Below are positions 61,402 through 64,000 of a stretch of 64,000 bases of DNA, piece by piece. Every line of letters starts with the position of its first letter. Positions within the stretch are counted from its first letter, which is position 1. Position numbers and translations under genes: made by a program. The stretch spans positions 1-64,000 of the forward strand of contig CAYWIE010000006.1 of assembly GCA_964458275.1 (NCBI GenBank), read 5' to 3'. The notes below the pieces were generated by a model, which was not told the origin of the DNA, searched no databases, and saw nothing but the letters and a program-made list of their open reading frames with translations. This DNA is from HGM04593 sp964458275 (GTDB lineage Bacteria; Bacteroidota; Bacteroidia; Bacteroidales; Bacteroidaceae).

Positions 61402-61623
61402 CTATGGTACCGGGTCATATCCCGAACCACCCCATGGATGGCAGCGTAGTATACGGCGTATTGCGAGATAGAGACCTTTGATAGCTCCATGTTTACGCAG
61501 TGCCTCAATGGCATATTGCGAGCATGTCGGGGTGAATCTGCAGCTTGGGGGCGTCATTGGAGATATGCAGCGTTGATAGAATCTGATGGGGAGTATGAGC
61601 ATCTCTGTCAGGATTTTTTTCAT
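61402..61623 (-). CDS. yidD: Membrane protein insertion efficiency factor YidD
   Basis: 73 aa from the ATG at 61623, which overlaps the rnpA stop by four bases. Sequence MKKILTEMLILPIRFYQRCISPM, then CRFTPTCSQYAIEALRKHGAIKG and RCHPWGGSGYDPVP shows all YidD hallmarks. It assists YidC-dependent insertion. The longer open frame up to 61977 is antisense-like overlap with rnpA and is not coding. Confidence 0.93.
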   Translation of the reverse strand: MKKILTEMLILPIRFYQRCISPMTPPSCRFTPTCSQYAIEALRKHGAIKGLYLAIRRILRCHPWGGSGYDPVP

Positions 61624-62015
61624 ACGGCACTCTCCTTTTCTATTATGCTGTTCAGCAACTTTACCATTCTTGCTTGCAGATGTTTGAACGTATGGTGCTG
61701 TTTGTCGAGATACAGTATGGCGATGGCCATGCGTTTTTCCTGCTGTTGCAGCCCCTCTAAGAACGGGTGTTTGTTCAGACGGTAGGCTTCGCGCAGGCGG
61801 CGTTTTGCCAGATTGCGGTCTACTGCATGCTTGAAACGCTTTTTTGAAACAGAGATGAGGATAGAAGCAGTGGGCGCATCGCTCTCTCCGTCGAGCGTGA
61901 GGTATACTGCGCGCAGAGGAAAGGCTGCAACAGATTTCCCGTTGGCATAGAGCTTCTCTATAACACTCTTGCTGCATAGATGCTCCTCTTTTCTGAATCT
62001 GTTGTTTTTTGTCAT
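61620..62015 (-). CDS. rnpA: Ribonuclease P protein component
   Basis: 131 aa RNase P protein. N-terminal RFRKEEHLCSKSVIEKLYANGKS, the RNR-type RNA-binding motif in KRFKHAVDRNLAKRRLREAYR, and C-terminal helix. Upstream neighbour on this strand is hemD, not rpmH/dnaA, so this is the Bacteroidetes arrangement rather than an origin region. Confidence 0.93.
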   Translation of the reverse strand: MTKNNRFRKEEHLCSKSVIEKLYANGKSVAAFPLRAVYLTLDGESDAPTASILISVSKKRFKHAVDRNLAKRRLREAYRLNKHPFLEGLQQQEKRMAIAILYLDKQHHTFKHLQARMVKLLNSIIEKESAV

Positions 62016-62077
62016 GACCTTTTGGGGCTGTGAATAGTTATTGGTTGTCTGTGGGTGGATTCTCGTGGAACCGTCCT

Positions 62078-62117
62078 AAAAAAGAAGCTACCCTATTGTC
62101 TGCATAACAGGGTAGCT
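62078..62117 (-). terminator. Terminator after hemD
   Basis: AGCTACCCT at 62086-62094 pairs with AGGGTAGCT at 62109-62117; on the minus strand the stem is followed by CTTTTTTAGG. It separates hemD from rnpA-yidD. Confidence 0.7.
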
Positions 62118-62136
62118 CCGTCTCTGTATATTGTTT

Positions 62137-62880
62137 CTACTTCTTGAGTCCGGTAAGGAACTGGTCGAGTGCAGCCGGCATTGAGGCAGCTTCTGCTGTG
62201 GGGGCTTCGAGGTCGAGGCGCAGTGATGTGTTGTTGCATATTGCGTCTGCTGTTACCTTGCCGAAGCAGGCAATAATCTTTTCGCCTTGCTCGAAGTCGG
62301 GAGCGTTCTTGTAGAGCGATTCTATTCCGTGGGGGCTGAAGAATATGAACATGTCATACTCGTTTATATACTCCGGTGCGAGGTTGTTGCTTACTGTGCG
62401 GTACATTTCGGCATGCGAGTGTGCAATGCCATGTGAGTCGAACATGTTGCACAGTTCTTCATTCTGCGCATTTGCGGTGGGTACAAAATAGCGTTCGTTC
62501 TTGTGCTTTACAAAGAGAGGCTCAAGATCCTTGATGTGTCCGTTGCCGAAAAATACCTTTCTCTTGCGGTACTGTACATATTTCTGTATGTAGAGCGAGA
62601 TTGTCTCTGAGAGACAGAAGTACTTCATGTCGTCGGGGATGGTTACGCGCAAATCCTTGCACAATGTAAAGAAATAGTCTATGGCATGACGAGACAAGAA
62701 CACAATGGCTGTGTGCCCGGGTATAGACACTTTCTGCTGTCTGAATTCCTTTGCGGTAAGTCCTTCCACCTTTATGAATGAATGAAAGTCTATCTGCACC
62801 TTATGTTTTTCCGCAATATCGAAGTAGGGGGACTTCCCTGTCGGCTTTGGTTGTGAAACCAGAATCTTACTAATCTTCAA
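62137..62880 (-). CDS. hemD: Uroporphyrinogen-III synthase
   Basis: 247 aa, two-lobed Rossmann-like fold that closes hydroxymethylbilane to uroporphyrinogen III. Recognisable segments: ILVSQPKPTGKSPYFDIAEKH, AIVFLSRHAIDYFF, YFVPTANAQNEEL and DMFIFFSPHGIESLY followed by IACFGKVTADA. HemD is poorly conserved, but the two S-x-H/G turns and length fit. It follows the DUF4271 gene by 4 bases. Confidence 0.88.
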   Translation of the reverse strand: MKISKILVSQPKPTGKSPYFDIAEKHKVQIDFHSFIKVEGLTAKEFRQQKVSIPGHTAIVFLSRHAIDYFFTLCKDLRVTIPDDMKYFCLSETISLYIQKYVQYRKRKVFFGNGHIKDLEPLFVKHKNERYFVPTANAQNEELCNMFDSHGIAHSHAEMYRTVSNNLAPEYINEYDMFIFFSPHGIESLYKNAPDFEQGEKIIACFGKVTADAICNNTSLRLDLEAPTAEAASMPAALDQFLTGLKK

Positions 62881-62884
62881 TGTC

Positions 62885-63580
62885 TTAAAATTTTATCGTT
62901 AAAAATATATTCAAGTTTTCCGTCGCTTTGAAAAGTACCAGTATCGGTAAAATTTCGAGCGTGCAAAGGTATAAAATTATATCCAAAAAACCCCTGTTTT
63001 GCGGGAAAATGATTCTCTTACACCCCTTAATTAACATTAATAAACATAAAAAACCGGCAATCGTAATATAGCCTATGAAGTAACACTTGCTTATGTCGGG
63101 GACAACAAGCAGTGCGGAGATTAAGGGGAAGAGCAGACAGCCGAATATCCTTGTTGTAAACAAATATAACTCTTTCCATTCCGACTCCTGTTTCTGTGAA
63201 AAGAGAATGTTGTTTACGACAGCATACACAATGCGTTTGAGCAGGAAGAACAGCAGGAATACGGCAAAGAAAATCAGCCACTGCATATAAGCCTTGTTGG
63301 CGATAGCGTCGGCGCCGTTGTATTGAATCCTCTTGAATGCAATGACCGACAGGAACAGTATCACTTGTGCGTCGAGGATAATGTTGCTGAACCGGTTTAT
63401 GTGCGTCTGGCTGTTGTAGGGCTTTGAATTCCCCGTGTAGTAGAAAATGTTTTTGAGGCGTTGGAAAATGTTGCTGCCGTTGAGTACCATGATATACATC
63501 ACTCCAAGCGTGTTCAGTATAAACAACGTCAACGGCAGAGTGTCGTTTCCTATGAAGTATGGTATCTCTGTTCCGCTCAT
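62885..63580 (-). CDS. DUF4271 membrane protein
   Basis: 231 aa from the ATG at 63580 (MSGTEIPYFIGNDTLP), which overlaps the LOG-family gene stop by four bases; the frame is open further upstream but that part is antisense to the LOG gene. About seven hydrophobic segments. Bacteroidetes-specific family, commonly next to hemD. Function unknown. Confidence 0.85.
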   Translation of the reverse strand: MSGTEIPYFIGNDTLPLTLFILNTLGVMYIMVLNGSNIFQRLKNIFYYTGNSKPYNSQTHINRFSNIILDAQVILFLSVIAFKRIQYNGADAIANKAYMQWLIFFAVFLLFFLLKRIVYAVVNNILFSQKQESEWKELYLFTTRIFGCLLFPLISALLVVPDISKCYFIGYITIAGFLCLLMLIKGCKRIIFPQNRGFLDIILYLCTLEILPILVLFKATENLNIFLTIKF

Positions 63581-63999
63581 AGTGCTGCGTATTTTCTTAC
63601 GGATGAGTCCCACGCGGGAGTGTTCTCTATTAGTTCGAGAGCCTCTTCGGGGGTAGTGGCAACGCTCCATATCCTGCTGTGTATTTCGCCCATGAAGTGC
63701 TCCTCCACGGCGCGTTGCAGCTGTTCTATCAGTGCGTCGTAATATCCTCCGGTGTTGAGTATTATTATCGGATTGGGGTACAGTCCCAGCTGCTTCCATG
63801 TGATTATTTCGAGCAGCTCCTCCATTGTGCCGCATCCGCCGGGGAGAGCAATTGCCGCGTCAGAGAGGTCTGCCATCAGTTTCTTGCGCTCGTGCATGCT
63901 CTCCGTTATCCTGAGTTCTGTGAGCGATTTGTGGTGCCACCCCGCCTCTATCATGAATTGGGGAATGACGCCGATGGCTTTTCCTCCGCAGTTGAGCGC
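63577..63999 (-). CDS. LOG/TIGR00730-family Rossmann-fold protein, 5' end outside window
   Basis: Only the C-terminal 140 or so codons are present; the frame is open to the right edge (reads ALNCGGKAIGVIPQF before the first Met). Signature PGGCGTMEELLEIITWKQLG matches the PGGxGTxxE motif of cytokinin riboside-5'-phosphate phosphoribohydrolases (LOG), which in bacteria hydrolyse AMP or related nucleotides. First visible gene of the minus-strand run with DUF4271 and hemD. Confidence 0.88.
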   Translation of the reverse strand, partial: ALNCGGKAIGVIPQFMIEAGWHHKSLTELRITESMHERKKLMADLSDAAIALPGGCGTMEELLEIITWKQLGLYPNPIIILNTGGYYDALIEQLQRAVEEHFMGEIHSRIWSVATTPEEALELIENTPAWDSSVRKYAAL

Positions 64000-64000
64000 A

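Noticed and set aside
61402..61977. 191-codon minus-strand frame that includes yidD
   Set aside because: Only the last 73 codons match a protein family; the rest overlaps rnpA in another frame. The yidD start was set at 61623.
61620..62136. Replication origin near rnpA
   Set aside because: No dnaA, rpmH, or DnaA-box cluster; Bacteroidetes keep rnpA-yidD next to hemD instead.
63581..63835. N-terminal extension of the DUF4271 frame
   Set aside because: It is out-of-frame overlap with the LOG-family gene and has no hydrophobic or conserved content; the ATG at 63580 fits better.

Overview
The window looks like a chromosomal segment of an anaerobic gut-type member of the Bacteroidales (Bacteroidetes). 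Evidence: -7 promoter boxes of the form TAnnTTTG, in several places with a TTG or TTTG about 19-21 bases upstream; Bacteroidetes-restricted families (DUF4831, DUF4271, the lipidated TamA-like protein TamL, the GGGtGRT protein); an 11-subunit complex I with fused NuoCD and no NuoEFG; a retaining-type GH97 glycosidase; and rubrerythrin plus a class I (oxygen-sensitive) fumarase. The genus cannot be fixed from this sequence alone. A run of exactly 100 N at 22698-22797 is a scaffold gap, so this is a draft or metagenome assembly.

Layout. 1-7.6 kb: end of the ribosomal alpha operon (rplQ), a glycine-rich lipoprotein, O-acetylhomoserine sulfhydrylase (metY), a likely nucleoside/ribose salvage run (pgeF-rbsK-sugar permease), and a GH97 enzyme whose residues match retaining alpha-galactosidases. 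7.8-17.7 kb: complete nuoA-B-CD-H-I-J-K-L-M-N operon. 17.9-21.2 kb: ilvE, trmB, a Dabb-domain protein and an Mrp-type ATPase. 21.2-22.6 kb (minus): queuosine-precursor transporter yhhQ and a radical SAM protein with an unusual CX4CX2C motif. 22.6-23.0 kb: 84-bp tandem repeats, each carrying a promoter-like element, interrupted by the gap. 23.0-35.5 kb: DUF4831 protein, ffh, a TlpA-like thioredoxin lipoprotein, folD, a CapA-like phosphoesterase, and the envelope pair tamB-tamL. 35.6-39.8 kb: sugar nucleotidyltransferase, a large secreted HExxH metallopeptidase lipoprotein, a TatD-like hydrolase and an MgtC-like protein. 39.9-41.7 kb: NifU-like protein plus GGGtGRT protein. 41.9-46.4 kb: an AT-rich Sel1-repeat membrane protein, then a tight cluster of a FtsB/DivIC-like protein, a small membrane protein, an ABC-type AAA ATPase and a DUF4435 (TOPRIM-like) protein. 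46.4-57.4 kb: dnaX, purL, rpmE2, inositol-1-phosphate synthase with lipoamide dehydrogenase, and a Fur-family regulator with an overlapping metal permease. 57.6-64 kb: esterase, thioesterase, fumarase, rubrerythrin, then minus-strand yidD, rnpA, hemD, DUF4271 and a truncated LOG-family gene.

Most genes are housekeeping. The parts most likely to hide something new are the ATPase/DUF4435 pair (same two-domain logic as the PARIS anti-phage system and OLD nucleases, but in a cell-division-linked cluster), the NifU-like/GGGtGRT pair, the YhhQ/radical SAM pair, the promoter-bearing tandem repeats before the DUF4831 gene, and a dispersed AAACAGCTTCTAA-type intergenic element. No tRNA, rRNA, CRISPR array, transposase or phage gene was seen.
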